Under the pieces are notes generated by a model. That model ran no database searches, had not been told where the DNA came from, and worked only from the letters and a program-made list of their open reading frames with translations. Of a stretch of DNA of 64,000 nucleotides, positions 62,352 through 64,000 are shown in pieces. The DNA is from Haemaphysalis longicornis (lineage: Eukaryota > Arthropoda > Arachnida > Ixodida > Ixodidae), in assembly GCA_013339765.2 (NCBI GenBank), contig CM023457.1:49245784-49309783 (forward strand), read 5' to 3'. A program made the translations under genes and the position numbers. Position 1 is the first letter of the stretch. The number at the start of each line of letters is the position of its first letter.

Positions 62352-64000
62352 AATGATATATAGAGAGAGGGAAGAGGGAGTGCACACAAAGCGCGAGTTA
62401 GTTCGTTAGATATGATGCAGACTTAATACCCGTTGCGGAACAGTCATCACAGCGTTAGACTTCGAAAGAAAGCCTGTTTTTTTTTTCTCCCTTTCTACTA
62501 AACATTCCAGCTTTAAGCTTAAACCAAAAGTGCTCTACTCACTTTTTTCGAACCCGAAGTAAAAGTTGGTTCTTAAACAAAAGCGTAAGTTCAAGCTTAA
62601 ACTAAAAGTTAGGCTTCAAGCTTCGACTAACAGTTGTCCACTTTTCAAACGACTTCCCGTCTCGTTACCTCACTTTGAGCCTCAAACGAGAAGCAGTCCT
62701 CTTCGGACTCCACCGCGGCGCATACGGTACTCTACATCACGCCCGTTCGCCGTGCCCAGCGCGTGCCGTTCGTCTCGCGTAGAGACAAAGAAACGGCGCG
62801 CCGAGGACCGGAAGTGGCAATTAGGCGAGACCGACCACCGCCGACGTCTCATGCCCGCCGCTCTCGTGAACCGAACCGGCAGGCCGCACGCGCAGACGAT
62901 CGCCTTTTCATCGTCTGCAGCGTGTCGTCTGCTACGCGCCGCCGCGGAACGGCGGACAAACGAACGCCCTTCTTCTGCCGCTACCCCACCGCAACAAGGG
63001 ACCCCGACACCTTGGAGAGAGAAAGCCCGCGAATCACCTCATCGGCTTGTTTTTGTTCCCAGCGATATGCTTGCTAACCTCTGTCAAGCTAAAGTGGCGC
63101 TTATTTTCGTGCCTAAAAGAAGGAAAAACTTCTGATCGGGCTAGCAACTACGGCGGAAGTGTGACAAGGCTTTGTTATCTATGAGGTGTTGTTACCACGT
63201 CGTGGCAACCTCATAAGTGCAAGTGAACGTACGCTGGCGCAGGTCGTCAGGAGGGGACGGGTCGCGATTGGTCGCGGAGTCGCTCTGCCACCTGACCCCG
63301 GAACACAATGAAGGTCGTGGCGTCGCTAGCGACCCGTGTCCTCTACGAGCACCGATTCGCGACTAACTTGTGCTCCACGATTGCTAGCTGGTGTGAGAAT
63401 GGGAGGAGTGGGTTCAGCGAACTTGTCTCCTCTGTCCTCGTCGTCGCAGTTGGTCACGCTGTCGAGTTCGCAGGGAAAGGGACCTAACGACGGCCACCGG
63501 TTTCGTTGCGCGCACGTTACCGTGTCTTTGCATTCTGCACGTAAGAATGCTGCAGAGGTTTAGACGCTTACTGTAGAAGTCACGGCCGTTGGGACGTAAA
63601 ACGAGTAGCTAGGTGTGTTTAAAAATAGGTTTGTTCTGTTGGGTTCACCAGGGAACAACCGTGTTTAGCAAAAAAAAAAGAAAACGGAAACTATGGCCTA
63701 CAACAAAGCACAACGTTTGTATTGGTTTAGGAGAAATGTTTTAAAAGCTTAGCCTCCTTTATTGACGAGAAGTCGGGTGGGCCAAAACAAACAATTTCAC
63801 AGCGACAAGCGTTAAGGACCCAGTTTTTTAAGACCTTCTCCTGCACGTCCTGCCTATATTTCTTAGCGACTCCTCTCTGGATTCTCGGCTCTAGGTTGCG
63901 ACAAAATTTAACAGACTGCGAAATAATGTCTCAATGTTTTTTTTTTATGGACGAAAATCATGTGCTGAAAAGTGGACTGTAATCATCTGATTCAGCGCCC

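Larger units (their letters stand above)
57242..64000. other. Upstream intron or intergenic DNA of the Furrowed-like gene
   Basis: I found no further sushi, lectin or signal-peptide exon on the - strand here. Contents are a LINE remnant, GA, GAAA and GAGT microsatellites, a TIR element (59472-59982), a 33 bp tandem duplication, CpG-rich patches at 58.6-59.05, 60.4-61.3 and 62.6-63.5 kb, and doubtful small frames. Confidence 0.5.

Noticed and set aside
62566..63135. 190-codon open frame on the + strand
   Set aside because: It starts in a repeated AAGCTTAAAC-type stretch and runs through CpG-rich DNA where stops are rare; composition is Arg/Pro/Ser-rich with no motif.

Overview
The window is nuclear DNA of an arthropod, most probably a hard tick (Ixodidae, likely a metastriate genus). 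The reasons are GT-AG introns of 0.3-6 kb, GC-rich codons in exons set in AT-rich introns, and at least four copies of a tRNA-headed SINE resembling the Ruka SINE described from Rhipicephalus. Degraded LINE, hAT, pogo-like and TTAA-flanked elements fill the introns. Nothing bacterial or viral was recognised. I could not search a database, so family assignments rest on recognised motifs and on splice-phase consistency.

Layout. (1) + strand, 1-14025: the 3' half of a TAMM41-like (Mmp37) mitochondrial CDP-diacylglycerol synthase gene, six visible exons, with the N-terminal part outside the window. (2) - strand, 18745-14360: a five-exon gene with no continuous open frame, assembled here from splice phases. 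It encodes a ~257-residue single-pass membrane protein with a signal peptide, a short FTP-lectin-like ectodomain and an acidic tail. (3) - strand, 22808-19200: an intronless SAFB/SLTM-like nuclear RNA-binding protein (SAP, RRM, Arg/Glu coiled region, Gly-rich tail). (4) + strand, 23388-27295: a two-exon TMEM199/Vma12-like V-ATPase assembly factor, head to head with SAFB across a 579 bp CpG-rich spacer. (5) - strand, 57241-29390: at least eleven exons of a large Furrowed/selectin-like receptor. Its visible order is sushi, FTP lectin domain, three sushi domains, stalk, transmembrane helix and a ~280-residue tail with YxxI/V motifs; its 5' exons lie beyond the window. (6) 57.3-64 kb: upstream intron or intergenic DNA with a LINE remnant, microsatellites, two or three CpG-rich patches and one doubtful first exon.

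The genes do not form a pathway. TAMM41 acts in mitochondrial cardiolipin supply, TMEM199 in V-ATPase assembly in the early secretory pathway, SAFB in nuclear RNA and chromatin regulation, and the two FTP proteins at the cell surface. The two FTP genes lie on the same strand and share a phase-1 ectodomain exon pattern followed by a transmembrane exon that changes phase 1 to 2, which suggests common descent.

Three conserved genes carry five apparent single-base indels in otherwise well-kept coding sequence. This looks more like residual long-read assembly error than pseudogene decay, and it would make automatic gene calls fail here.
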